A model generated the notes under the pieces. It had not been told where the DNA came from, searched no databases, and saw nothing but the letters and a program-made list of their open reading frames with translations. The position numbers were made by a program, and so were the translations under genes. Below, one piece after another: positions 53,504 through 62,562 of a stretch of DNA of 64,000 nucleotides. Positions within the stretch are counted from its first letter, which is position 1, and every line of letters begins with the position of its first letter. Source of the stretch: Planctomycetota bacterium (GTDB taxonomy: Bacteria > Planctomycetota > UBA8742 > UBA2392); NCBI GenBank assembly GCA_019912315.1, contig JAIOJA010000083.1:1-64000 (forward strand). Direction: 5' to 3'.

Positions 53504-54013
53504 ATGCGCCGACACAATGAGCACATGATCGAGTGGCAACGTGCATCCAAGCCATCAACGCCGGCCGAGGCGGATTCGTGCGCATTGAACATTAGGACGC
53601 TGCCTGTGCCGGCTGCTCTTCTCAAGGAAGTCTGGAAGAAGGTTGCTGCGGACGTAGAGACTCTGTGCATCTCGCGAAAGGCGGCAGCGTTCGAATTGCA
53701 GGCCGGCATCTGGATGCTTGGCGGGCGAGTCATATTCGATGGCAGTATTCCGAGGGGGCCGGGTAGGCCCAGCAGGCAGGTGTACAACTTTGTCGTAGAC
53801 ATTCCGCCCCTCGACGCAGCGAGCCATGCGTTGCCGGATCCCGATATCGAACCTGTTTTTCTGGCGGCCTACAATCGGCTGATGGATTCGGTGCAAGGCG
53901 TCGTGATTGAGTCGTTTGAGGCTGCCAACGTGCAGGCAACCTTCCTGCGCCTAAAGGCGTTCATTACCATCCACGACTGCGCAGACATGCCACCGTTGTA
54001 TGAACTGCTGTGA
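53504..54013 (+). CDS. Hypothetical protein of about 169 residues
   Basis: Start at ATG 53504 (CGAGG 5 bases upstream); the track start at 53453 lies inside a palindrome. The sequence is protein-like (VWKKVAADVETLCISRKAAAFEL, VVIESFEAANVQATFLRLKAF) with no signal peptide, membrane segment or motif I recognise. Probably a soluble cytoplasmic protein. It is isolated between the palindrome cluster and two strong hairpins. Confidence 0.55.
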   Translation: MRRHNEHMIEWQRASKPSTPAEADSCALNIRTLPVPAALLKEVWKKVAADVETLCISRKAAAFELQAGIWMLGGRVIFDGSIPRGPGRPSRQVYNFVVDIPPLDAASHALPDPDIEPVFLAAYNRLMDSVQGVVIESFEAANVQATFLRLKAFITIHDCADMPPLYELL

Positions 54014-54080
54014 TAGTCTCTGTTCATCGGGTGCCGTTTGTGTCGGCGCGGCCGCGCCTTTCATCCTTGTCGCAAACAAA

Positions 54081-54113
54081 CCCCCACCGAACGCGTGCCG
54101 CGTTCGGTGGGGG
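54081..54113. repeat. Perfect 15-bp palindrome CCCCCACCGAACGCG
   Basis: A 15-bp perfect stem with a 3-base loop, between the hypothetical gene and the A2M gene. On the minus strand it is followed by TTTGTTTG, so it could terminate transcription from the A2M side; its GC-rich style also matches the palindrome cluster nearby. Confidence 0.6.
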
Positions 54114-54176
54114 CTAACGTTGTTTCGGCGCTCCGCGCCGTACTTCGATCATTCGTGTCTGATGGCCCGAACGCAG

Positions 54177-54202
54177 AAGCCCCCGCCTTTCGGCGGGGGC
54201 TT
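54177..54202. terminator. Intrinsic terminator between hypothetical gene and A2M gene
   Basis: AAGCCCCCGCC, loop TTTC, GGCGGGGGCTT: an 11-bp perfect stem. Followed by TTGTG on the plus strand; lies 25 bases past the A2M stop codon on the minus strand. Confidence 0.7.
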
Positions 54203-54227
54203 TGTGGGTCTTGCTTGTTGCTGCCGA

Positions 54228-57200
54228 CTACTTGTCCGTAATCGTGCACTTCCATTCTTCGCTGTTGGCTCGCACTTCGGCCACGTACATGCTTCCGCCC
54301 TGGGTTGGCAGCGCGCTGAACGTGCCGGGGATCTCGCACCTTAGCTGGTACTTCAGGCGTGCCGTCCCCTGCGGCATGTAGCTTACGAAGAAGGCTACAC
54401 GGTCGTCTCTCAGCTCGACGTTCTGGCAGAGGCCGCCTGCGTAGCCCTGGCCGGAGCGCAGTGCCACCGGCTCGCAGCCGGCCGGCTTGAAGTCCTCGAA
54501 GGCCAGATACTCGTAGTCGTTGTCGGCCTTCAGATTCAGCTCAACTTCGATCTTGTCGCCGCTGACCAGCTTCGCACCGTCCTCAAGCGGCTCGCGGTCG
54601 AAGGTCACGCGTTTTTCCTTGTGCGTCCCTTCGCCGGTTTCATTCGGCACGTCCACCTCGACGACCTTCTCGACCAGCTTGTAGTACTTCCTGTCGATAT
54701 GAATCTCGTTGCCGCTGGCCGCGAGGTGGTCCTCCTTGCTGAAGTAGCTGAGGAAGCTGCTGAAGTAGACCTTGCCTTCACCTTCGCGGGTAATCTCAAA
54801 GGTGTGCTTGCCCGGCGTCAGCGTCTGGCTGTTGAGGCGCAGGTTCGTCTGCAAAGCGAAGATGTTCTCCGGTGTGACTTCCCAGCGGTGAATCTCCTTG
54901 CCGTCCATCTTCACGTTTACGGTGTAGCTGCGCGACAGCTCACCCGTGGCGCGGGCGTAGGCCATCAGCGCACTGACTGCGTGGCTGGTGTCCTTGGTGC
55001 TGTTCCAGCGTGAGCCCTTACGGTTCTGGGCCAACCAGCGCACGTGCTTTTCAAGGTACGCGTTTTTCGGGTCGACCATCACGAAGGCCTGCATGACAAA
55101 CGCGTTGGTTTCGATCTTGTCGTTGTACCACCACCAGTATTCCTTGCCGCCGTCCCACCACACGGTGCCATTTTCGAGGTCTTCCTTGCGGTAGTCCTCG
55201 ATGTTGCTGATCAGAATCCGCGCGCGCTCTTTGTCGTTGGCCAGGTACTCGGCCATGCAGACCATGGCGCGGGACTGGTGGGTCAGGTCGTCGCGACGGT
55301 TGTAGATCAGATCCAGCAGCTCTTTGTCGGGCTGTCCGGCGTAGCTCATGACGTAGGCGATGTAGGCGACGCGGTGCAGGTTCTTCTCTGTGCGGGCCAG
55401 ACGACTGATGAATGAAATGCCGCGATCGAGCATCGAGTAATCAAACTTCACACCCGCGTCCTTGGCGGTCTGCAAGCCATAGCAGACGTAGGCGCTCATG
55501 TAGGTGTCGCTCTGGCCGGCCTGCCACCAGCCCCAGCCGCCGTCGCTGTGCTGCATGATGGCGATGCGCTGGAGCCCAAAGTCGATGATGCTGTTCATGG
55601 TGTTCGTGTTGAATACCGGGTTGCGCTTGTACCAGTAGGCGGCTTGGGGGTTCACGCCGGAGTAGTCCAGTTTGGCTCGGCGCGCGCCGATTTCCTCGAG
55701 GCTGACGTTCGCGTCCTTCAGTGTCTTCTGGACGATCACCGCAGGCAGGAAGCGCGACATGGTTTGCTCGACGCAGCCGTAGGGGTACTCAAGCAGGTAC
55801 GGCAGGGCGTCCATGGCGAGTGCCGCTACTGACGGGCTGAGTTGCAGATCGAGGTTGGTCTGTTCGGGGTCGAGCTTGTCGGGCAGGTTTACTTCGAAGG
55901 TCTGCGACTTCTCGCCGTCCTTGATGACGGACGTTGTCGCCTGGTACATCTCCGCGCCGCGTACCTTGCACGGGTAGGTCTTTTCCGTTGCATCGCTTTC
56001 AATCGCGCTGAGTGCCAGCATACGAATCTTGAACTGACCGGCGCTGGTCATGCGCACGCGCCAGTCGACGCGGACTTCGCCGTTCGCGGGCACGGTGATG
56101 TCCTGCACGTCCTGGGTTTCCGGGAACAGTTCATAGTCGCAATAGCCCGCTCTTTCGGATTCGCCGGCGCCCTCGGTCGGGTTCAGCATGACCATGGCCT
56201 TTACGGCCAGGTCGGTGTCGTAGCGGTTCATGATGATGCCGCTGAGCGTTACGACGTCACCTTCAACAAAGAAGCGCGGCGCCTGATCGCGCAGGATCAG
56301 TTGCTTCTTTGTCTTCACGGCGTGGAATGCTTCTCCGACCTTGGCGACGCTGGTAATGCCGTGGGCCGTGATGCGCCAGTCGGTCAGGTTGTCGGGGAAC
56401 TCGACGTTGATGGTTGCCTTGCCGTCTTTGCCCGTAATTACGCTATGGCTGTAGAAGACGGTGTCCTTGAAGTTGCTGCGGACACGCGGTGAGGCCGCGC
56501 CGGCGTCTTCCGCGACTTCTTCAAGGGACTTATCGAGCAACTCCTTTTCTTCTTCCGCTTCGCCGAGCGCGTTGTTGGACTCCGCTTTCTTGGCATCAGC
56601 GGCGGGCTCGCCGGGCGCCATGTCGTCGGCGTTCTTGCCGCCGGCAGCACCGCCCCAGCCGCCATCTTCACCGCCTTCGCCGTCCATCTGGCGACCACCC
56701 TTGCGGGCGGAGCGCTCGCGCAGACCGCCGAGGGAGTCCTTGGCCTTGTCGCTCGGGTCTTCCTGCTGCTCGCGCTTTTCGACGGTGCTGCGGTCGTTGT
56801 CGAACCCGCGGGCGAAGCGGTCCGCCTTGCCTGTCTTGGTCCTGGCCAGCTCGTCCTGGAAGTTGAAGGCGTTGCGCTCCCACTGAATCCAGTCGTGGAC
56901 GCCGTAGCCAAGCGGTGCGCCAAACCAGCGAAGCGTCTCATACTTCTGGCGGTCCCACTGCGCCGGGCTTACACCGGTGTTGTAGCTGTTGACGAAGTTG
57001 AGCCGATAGCTGCGCCGGTCCCCGTAGAAGTGCTTGATGATGTTCGGCGTGCGATCCGGCATGATGTACGTAATCGACCGGTCGTAAATGCTGAGCGCGA
57101 ACTCGGCCTGCACGGGGTTTCCGTCCTTGTCCTTGGCGATGACGCTGACGGTGCCCTTTTCGCCCGGCAGGTACCATTCCTTGTCGCTGGTGATCTGCAC

Positions 57201-60200
57201 GTCGAGGAACTGGTCCACGGGCGGCACGAACAGCTCGCAGGTCTGTGTGTGCAGCTCACCGCGCCGGACCGTCAGCACATTGATATGAAAGTTGGGCAGG
57301 TGTTCACGCCCGACCGTAAGCTCGAGTTCGAGCTGCCCGCCGGTCTTCTGCATGTCCACGAAACTCTGCGTGATGACTTCGTTGCCGCCCATCACGCTGA
57401 TCAGCATCCAGGCGTCGTTGAAATCGCTCGCCAGCAGTACGCGGGCGGTTTCACCCTGCGTGTACACCTTCTGCTGCGGGATCAGGCTGATCGTTCCAAA
57501 CCGGAAACTGCCCGGGATCCACTGATCGGCCTTTACGATCACGCGGGTCTGGCCCACGATCTCGCTGTCCCATTCGTCTTTGGTGCGATACACGAGCTCA
57601 AAGGTTCCGGCCTCGGAGAATGGCTCGTTCCACCATGCCAGCCCGCGCTCGTCGGTGTTCAGCTCGTGGGTGCCCAGCAGAGTCTTGAGCTCGTCGATTT
57701 TCGTCATGCCTTCTTCATCGACGCCCTTCACGAACGTCACTTTGTAGATTTCGAGCTTGCCCGCGGTCTGCACCGGCTTGTCGTCGGCGGTCACGGTGCG
57801 GACTTCAACGTCGAGCTTGTCGCCCGGCCTGTAGAAGCCGAGCTTGTTGTCAACGAATGCGAAGAACGCGCGGCGCAGTGCCTTTACGCTGCCGCTGCCC
57901 GTGATCGTGCGTCGTGAGCTGTCGGTGACTTCCGCTTCAACGCGATAGTTGTGGTCGAACTTGCCCCACTCCTCCAGTGCCTTCTGCGTGCTCCACTCGA
58001 TGATCAGCTCGCCCTGCTCGTTCAGCTTGCCCTTGTTGTCAAGGATCAGTTCGCTGCTGCTGTTTCGGTAGAACTGCTGGTCCGGGGTGCCGTAGTACAG
58101 CGGAGTCTGCCAGTTATACAGCCAGTCAAAGCGGCGCGGGAAGTAGACGGAGTGGAAGTAAAAGTCGCGGTAGACCTTGTAGGTCACGTCCGCACCCGCG
58201 GCCGGGCCGCCGAAGTAGTATTCGCCCTTGATGGTGGCTGTAAGGGCCTGGCCCAGCTTCACCGGCTTGTCCGGCGGTGTGACCATGACTTCGAACTCGG
58301 GCTTCTTGTATTCCTCGACCTGGAAGGTGCCGCTGCCGATCCAGTTGCCGTTGCCGGCGCGAACGTAGTAGTACCAGGCGCCCAACGCCGCGTCCTTGGC
58401 CAGTGGCAGGTCGAATTCGAGCGCGCCGAACTCCGTGGCGCGGATGTTCTTCGCCAGCTTTTCCTCGCCCCGGGTGTTGTAGAGCTCAATGCGGAAGCTG
58501 CCGCCATTGACGTTCTTCCATTCGCCGCCGTCGCGCTGGCGCAGGATAACCTTGCCGTGGACTTCGTCGCCGGGGCGATACACGGGGCGATCGGTCATCG
58601 GGTACATGCGTGTGTCGTAGGTGCTGTAATCGTTCCAGCCGCGGCGCTGCCACCACGGGAAGCCGTCCTGCACCCAGGCGTAGCGCCCGTTGTTTTCGGC
58701 GTACAGCAGATAGCCGTTCCAGTTGCCGTTGCCGACGGTCGGCACGCGCACGCGTCCCTGGGCGTCGGACTTGTAGCGCGAGACATCGATGTGCCAGACG
58801 GTTTTGTTGCCGTCCCAACTGGTGAACCAGCGCTTGTAGATGAAGCTGGTGTCAGCCAGCGGGGCGCCGCTCTCACTGTCCAGCATCAACACCAGGTTTT
58901 CATCCGGGTTGTAGGTCTGGATCACGACTTGGGCGTCGGTAACGACCGCGAGGCTGCGGTGCATGATGCCCGCTTCTCCCGTGTCGACCTCGAGCAGGTA
59001 TGAGCCGGCGGGCAGAGTCTGCGGCAACTCGAACGTCAGTCGCGTGTAGTTGTGGTTGCCATCGTCGCCAGTGGTGTAGGTCTGGGTGAACACTTCTTCA
59101 CCGATGTACTTGTCGACAATCTTGCTGATGACGCCGTCATTGATGTGGTGGAAGCCCGAGGTGTGCGCCTGCAGGAAGTCGTTGTCCTTCATCATGCCGC
59201 TGACGTCGAACGTAAGCGCACGCACGTCGAACTGCTTCGCATTGCGGCTCTCAACCCATAGCCCGATATGCTCGCCCTTCTTGAACAGGCTGCGGCTGGT
59301 GCCTGGGCTTTCACGGAAGTTCCAGCTTGCGTTGTTTGGCCACTTGCGGACCTTCTTTTCATCCTCAATGTTCACGTCACGGGCGATGGTCTGAACGGAC
59401 AGGCGCTGGGCCAGCAGTTGCTGGAGGTTGTACTTCGCGCTGCTGGTTTCGGTGCTGTCCTTGAACGCTTCGTCAGCGATCAGAACCTTGTACGCGCCCA
59501 CGGCGTCGGTATGGCGCCCGACCTGCTGGTAGCAGTATCCGATGAAGTACTGTGCGTCATCGGCGTAGCTGGTGTGGTGGTAGTCCTTGTACACCTTTTC
59601 AAGTGACGGGATCGGTGAGTATTCGCCGGCCAGTGGGTCGAAGTCCTGCATGTCCGGGTGGTAGAGCATGTTCTGGGTGTACCAGTCGTCGATCTGGGCC
59701 ATCGACACCATGAACGAGCCCTTACGGTAAGTAGCCAGCGCTGCCATGTTGTCGGCGCGTGCGGGGGCTTCATCCAGCCTGGCCTTCACGTCGGCGGGAT
59801 AGGCCCGCTTCTGGATAAGCAGCTTCTGTGCCGTCTGTTTGAGTTCATCGGCGAGTTTTACCAGCGCGTCGTGGCGCTTGATGATCTCGTCGCGGTCCTT
59901 GAACTCGTACACGTAATAGTAGTAGGTCTGCTTCTGCTCATTGCTGTCGAAGTAGTCGATGGTCTTCTGCTGCTGGCCCTGCTGGTACTGCCAGGTGTGC
60001 AGCGCCGCCGCCGAGTCGAGCCCGGCGTTGTAGGCCTCCTCGATCATCTCAATCGCATCGGCGTCTTCACCAAGTTTCTTGAGCGACTCACGGGCGGCGG
60101 GCTCCAGCAACTCGAAAGAAGCTGCCAGGCGGTCCTTGGCTCGTTTGATGTCTTCGTGCTCGGTGTGGTGGTAGGTGGAGTCGGTGATCCAGCGCCCCCA

Positions 60201-60608
60201 GCTCTTTTCGCCCTTGCTGTTCTCGTAGTAGTAGTGCGGGCGTGTAACGTAGAAGTGCCCCAGGCGGTAACTCGCGCGGCCCTTCTCAATGTCGGTCAGC
60301 TTGTCGCTGTCCGCGAGGGTGGTCAGCTCGATCTCGGCCTTGTCGTAGTTGCCGAGTTGCGCCTGTGAGTGCCCCATGCGCAGCTTGACGCGGAACCACT
60401 GGTCTGATTCCGGGTTGTCCTTGAGGTACTGCTCGTAGGCCTCGTAGGCCTTGCGGTAGCTCTTCTCCGCAAACTGGCGGTCGCCTTCGGCCAGCATGTC
60501 CGGTTTATCATCGGCCCAGGTCATCCCTACAAACAGCCCGGTAAGCGCAATGGCCAGCGCCCCGCCGAAACTGAGGAGGGTGGTTTTCTTCGTCAGCAGC
60601 TTGAACAT
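54228..60608 (-). CDS. Giant alpha-2-macroglobulin with N-terminal TPR region
   Basis: 2126 residues from ATG 60608 (GGGAGA upstream). Signal peptide (FGGALAIALTGLFVGMTWA) without lipobox, so the protein is periplasmic or secreted, unlike lipoprotein A2Ms. Residues 35 to about 400 contain TPR-like helices (RKAYEAYEQYLKDNPESDQW), then macroglobulin beta domains with MG-type repeats. A low-complexity Gly/Asp/Glu/Lys linker sits at about 1270 to 1375, where a bait region is expected. The A2M domain follows, then the thioester domain with GCVEQ at about 1609 and a receptor-binding-like end. A2Ms trap proteases: cleavage of the bait activates the Cys-Gln thioester. No PBP1C gene is adjacent. Confidence 0.92.
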   Translation of the reverse strand: MFKLLTKKTTLLSFGGALAIALTGLFVGMTWADDKPDMLAEGDRQFAEKSYRKAYEAYEQYLKDNPESDQWFRVKLRMGHSQAQLGNYDKAEIELTTLADSDKLTDIEKGRASYRLGHFYVTRPHYYYENSKGEKSWGRWITDSTYHHTEHEDIKRAKDRLAASFELLEPAARESLKKLGEDADAIEMIEEAYNAGLDSAAALHTWQYQQGQQQKTIDYFDSNEQKQTYYYYVYEFKDRDEIIKRHDALVKLADELKQTAQKLLIQKRAYPADVKARLDEAPARADNMAALATYRKGSFMVSMAQIDDWYTQNMLYHPDMQDFDPLAGEYSPIPSLEKVYKDYHHTSYADDAQYFIGYCYQQVGRHTDAVGAYKVLIADEAFKDSTETSSAKYNLQQLLAQRLSVQTIARDVNIEDEKKVRKWPNNASWNFRESPGTSRSLFKKGEHIGLWVESRNAKQFDVRALTFDVSGMMKDNDFLQAHTSGFHHINDGVISKIVDKYIGEEVFTQTYTTGDDGNHNYTRLTFELPQTLPAGSYLLEVDTGEAGIMHRSLAVVTDAQVVIQTYNPDENLVLMLDSESGAPLADTSFIYKRWFTSWDGNKTVWHIDVSRYKSDAQGRVRVPTVGNGNWNGYLLYAENNGRYAWVQDGFPWWQRRGWNDYSTYDTRMYPMTDRPVYRPGDEVHGKVILRQRDGGEWKNVNGGSFRIELYNTRGEEKLAKNIRATEFGALEFDLPLAKDAALGAWYYYVRAGNGNWIGSGTFQVEEYKKPEFEVMVTPPDKPVKLGQALTATIKGEYYFGGPAAGADVTYKVYRDFYFHSVYFPRRFDWLYNWQTPLYYGTPDQQFYRNSSSELILDNKGKLNEQGELIIEWSTQKALEEWGKFDHNYRVEAEVTDSSRRTITGSGSVKALRRAFFAFVDNKLGFYRPGDKLDVEVRTVTADDKPVQTAGKLEIYKVTFVKGVDEEGMTKIDELKTLLGTHELNTDERGLAWWNEPFSEAGTFELVYRTKDEWDSEIVGQTRVIVKADQWIPGSFRFGTISLIPQQKVYTQGETARVLLASDFNDAWMLISVMGGNEVITQSFVDMQKTGGQLELELTVGREHLPNFHINVLTVRRGELHTQTCELFVPPVDQFLDVQITSDKEWYLPGEKGTVSVIAKDKDGNPVQAEFALSIYDRSITYIMPDRTPNIIKHFYGDRRSYRLNFVNSYNTGVSPAQWDRQKYETLRWFGAPLGYGVHDWIQWERNAFNFQDELARTKTGKADRFARGFDNDRSTVEKREQQEDPSDKAKDSLGGLRERSARKGGRQMDGEGGEDGGWGGAAGGKNADDMAPGEPAADAKKAESNNALGEAEEEKELLDKSLEEVAEDAGAASPRVRSNFKDTVFYSHSVITGKDGKATINVEFPDNLTDWRITAHGITSVAKVGEAFHAVKTKKQLILRDQAPRFFVEGDVVTLSGIIMNRYDTDLAVKAMVMLNPTEGAGESERAGYCDYELFPETQDVQDITVPANGEVRVDWRVRMTSAGQFKIRMLALSAIESDATEKTYPCKVRGAEMYQATTSVIKDGEKSQTFEVNLPDKLDPEQTNLDLQLSPSVAALAMDALPYLLEYPYGCVEQTMSRFLPAVIVQKTLKDANVSLEEIGARRAKLDYSGVNPQAAYWYKRNPVFNTNTMNSIIDFGLQRIAIMQHSDGGWGWWQAGQSDTYMSAYVCYGLQTAKDAGVKFDYSMLDRGISFISRLARTEKNLHRVAYIAYVMSYAGQPDKELLDLIYNRRDDLTHQSRAMVCMAEYLANDKERARILISNIEDYRKEDLENGTVWWDGGKEYWWWYNDKIETNAFVMQAFVMVDPKNAYLEKHVRWLAQNRKGSRWNSTKDTSHAVSALMAYARATGELSRSYTVNVKMDGKEIHRWEVTPENIFALQTNLRLNSQTLTPGKHTFEITREGEGKVYFSSFLSYFSKEDHLAASGNEIHIDRKYYKLVEKVVEVDVPNETGEGTHKEKRVTFDREPLEDGAKLVSGDKIEVELNLKADNDYEYLAFEDFKPAGCEPVALRSGQGYAGGLCQNVELRDDRVAFFVSYMPQGTARLKYQLRCEIPGTFSALPTQGGSMYVAEVRANSEEWKCTITDK

Positions 60609-60823
60609 GGAATCTCCCGTCAATTCAAATACGTCGGAATCGGTTTCCGTTGCAGTATGGTACGCAACTTCCGCGACAAGGGTTCCAGGCGATTCGCGAA
60701 ACCTGCGTGGAAGATGTAAGTTGGCCAGCGACTGTTAGTTGCGTAACGGTTGCGGTGTCAGTGCGCCCGCCTTGCCTTTGCGGCGTCACAAACCAGAATC
60801 CACGAATACTGGAAGGATTCGGC

Positions 60824-61603
60824 ATGGGCTACAAGTTGATCTCCGTTGAGCGCGCCGACCGCGTCGTCACCGTCACGTTGACCCGCCAGGAGGTGAAGAA
60901 CGCCATCAACAAGGCGATGGTGGCGGAGTTGCATGACGCTTTCGACAAACTTCGCGAAGACGCGGAGGTCGGCTGCGTCATTCTTACCGGCGCCGGCGAT
61001 GACTTCGCGGCCGGCGCCGACATTGGCGAGCTTCGCGAACGCAAGGCGCTGGAATCTCTGGCCGCCATCAACAACGCCCTGTTCAACAAGATCGAAAACA
61101 ACCCCGCACCGGTGATCGCGGCCATTAAGGGCTACGCGCTCGGCGGCGGCTGTGAGCTTAGCCTGGCCTGCGACATTCGCATCGGCGGCAAGTCCGCCAA
61201 GATGGGACAGCCGGAAGTCAATTTGGGCATCATCCCCGCGGCTGGCGGCACGCAGCGCCTGCCGCGCATTGTGGGGCTGGGACGGGCCAAAGAGCTTGTA
61301 CTGACAGGCTGGATCATCGACGCAGACGAGTGCCACCGGATCGGCCTGCTCAACCGCGTGGTGGAAGACGCCGCGCTGCTTGAAGAAGCCAACAAGCTGG
61401 CACAGACCATCTGCAAGAAAGGCCCGCTCGCGGTTCGAGTCGCCAAGCAGGCCCTGAATCAGAGCAGCCGCACCGGCCTGGAAACCGGGCTGGTCTTCGA
61501 ATCCGTCGCCCAGGCCATGCTGTTCGAAAGCGAAGACAAGCATCAGCGCATGACCGCATTCCTGAACAAGAGCCCCGGCCGAAAGGCCGGGGAGTCGCCG
61601 TAG
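60824..61603 (+). CDS. Enoyl-CoA hydratase/crotonase family protein
   Basis: 259 residues from ATG 60824 with GAAGGA 6 bases upstream (the 58 upstream codons of the track are not coding). Crotonase motifs GAGDDFAAGADIGE, ALGGGCELSLACDIRIGG, and GQPEVNLGIIPAAGGTQRLPR with both catalytic Glu residues (about 113 and 133) suggest an active hydratase. The C-terminus (SPGRKAGESP) is encoded by a perfect palindrome. Followed after 32 bases by a 3-hydroxyacyl-CoA dehydrogenase that would take the next step in beta-oxidation or butyrate metabolism. Confidence 0.93.
   Translation: MGYKLISVERADRVVTVTLTRQEVKNAINKAMVAELHDAFDKLREDAEVGCVILTGAGDDFAAGADIGELRERKALESLAAINNALFNKIENNPAPVIAAIKGYALGGGCELSLACDIRIGGKSAKMGQPEVNLGIIPAAGGTQRLPRIVGLGRAKELVLTGWIIDADECHRIGLLNRVVEDAALLEEANKLAQTICKKGPLAVRVAKQALNQSSRTGLETGLVFESVAQAMLFESEDKHQRMTAFLNKSPGRKAGESP
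61573..61592. repeat. Palindrome with GAAA loop inside the hydratase 3' end
   Basis: CCCCGGCC, GAAA, GGCCGGGG: a perfect 8-bp stem with a GNRA-type tetraloop, 8 bases before the stop codon and translated as part of the C-terminus. It looks like a small palindrome that moved into the gene end or a structured mRNA element between two co-transcribed genes. Confidence 0.5.
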
Positions 61604-61635
61604 GCGGCAACGAACCACAGAAATCGGGCGACATC

Positions 61636-62487
61636 ATGATCACCAAAATCGCAGTCATCGGCGCCGGCACCATGGGCCACGGCATCGCGCAGGTCGCGGG
61701 CATGTCGGGCTACACGGTCAGCCTGTACGACATCAAGCAGGAGTTCGTGGACCGCGGGCTCGACAGCATCCGCAAGAACCTCGCCAAAGGCGTCGAGAAA
61801 GGCAAGGTCGCGCCTGAGGTGATGGACACCAGCCTCAACCGCATCAAGGGCACGACCGACCTCGCCGCGGCCGCGCACCAGGCGCAACTGGTGATCGAGG
61901 CGATTCCCGAGAAGCTTGAGTTGAAGGCCGAGCTGTTCGGCAAGCTGGAAGAACTCTGCGAAGAAGACTGCATCTTCGGTAGCAACACCAGCAGCCTCAG
62001 CATTGCAAAGATCGCGGCCGCCACCAAGCGCCCGGATCGCGTGATCGGCACGCACTTTTTCAACCCGGTCCACATCATGAAGCTGCTGGAGATCGTCGTC
62101 GCGGAGTCCACCAGCGCCGCGACTCTGGCTGCCGTGAAAGAAGTGGGTGAAAAGCTGGGCAAGGACTGCATTGTCGTGAAGGACTTTCCCGGCTTCGCCA
62201 CCAGCCGCCTCGGCGTGTGTTTAGGGCTCGAAGCGATCCGCATGGTCGAGCAAGGCGTCGCAAGCCCCGAAGACATCGACAAGGCCATGACCCTGGGCTA
62301 CGCCCACCCCATGGGCCCGCTGAGGCTTACCGACCTGGTGGGGCTGGATGTGCGACTCAACATCGCCGACTACCTGCACGAAGAACTGAACAGCGAAGTT
62401 TTCAAAGCCCCCAAGCTAATGCGCCAGATGGTCGAGGACGGCAAGCTTGGCAAAAAGTCCGGGCAGGGCTTCTACAGTTGGGAGTAA
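61636..62487 (+). CDS. 3-hydroxyacyl-CoA (3-hydroxybutyryl-CoA) dehydrogenase
   Basis: 283 residues, the length of short-chain Hbd enzymes. NAD motif VIGAGTMGHGIAQVAG, signature THFFNPVHIMKLLEIV with the catalytic His, IEAIPE and VKDFPGFATSRLG. Oxidises 3-hydroxyacyl-CoA to the 3-keto form using NAD. Co-transcribed with the enoyl-CoA hydratase gene 32 bases upstream; together they cover two consecutive reversible steps. No thiolase or acyl-CoA dehydrogenase is visible here. Confidence 0.95.
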   Translation: MITKIAVIGAGTMGHGIAQVAGMSGYTVSLYDIKQEFVDRGLDSIRKNLAKGVEKGKVAPEVMDTSLNRIKGTTDLAAAAHQAQLVIEAIPEKLELKAELFGKLEELCEEDCIFGSNTSSLSIAKIAAATKRPDRVIGTHFFNPVHIMKLLEIVVAESTSAATLAAVKEVGEKLGKDCIVVKDFPGFATSRLGVCLGLEAIRMVEQGVASPEDIDKAMTLGYAHPMGPLRLTDLVGLDVRLNIADYLHEELNSEVFKAPKLMRQMVEDGKLGKKSGQGFYSWE

Positions 62488-62547
62488 CTCAAACCCAGCC
62501 GCCGCAGCAATGCGGGGGCTTCTACGTTCGGCAACGGCATCGACGGC

Positions 62548-62562
62548 TGGTACAGTACGGAC
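62548..62562 (+). promoter_or_regulatory. Extended -10 directly before lipoprotein start (leaderless)
   Basis: TGGTACAGT (extended -10 form), 6 bases, then ATG 62563. No Shine-Dalgarno. Transcription would start at the initiation codon. Confidence 0.45.

Noticed and set aside
53020-53585. ORFs of 60 to 82 codons in the palindrome cluster
   Set aside because: Their sequences are translations of inverted repeats (Pro/Arg/Gly-rich) and lack starts with ribosome sites.
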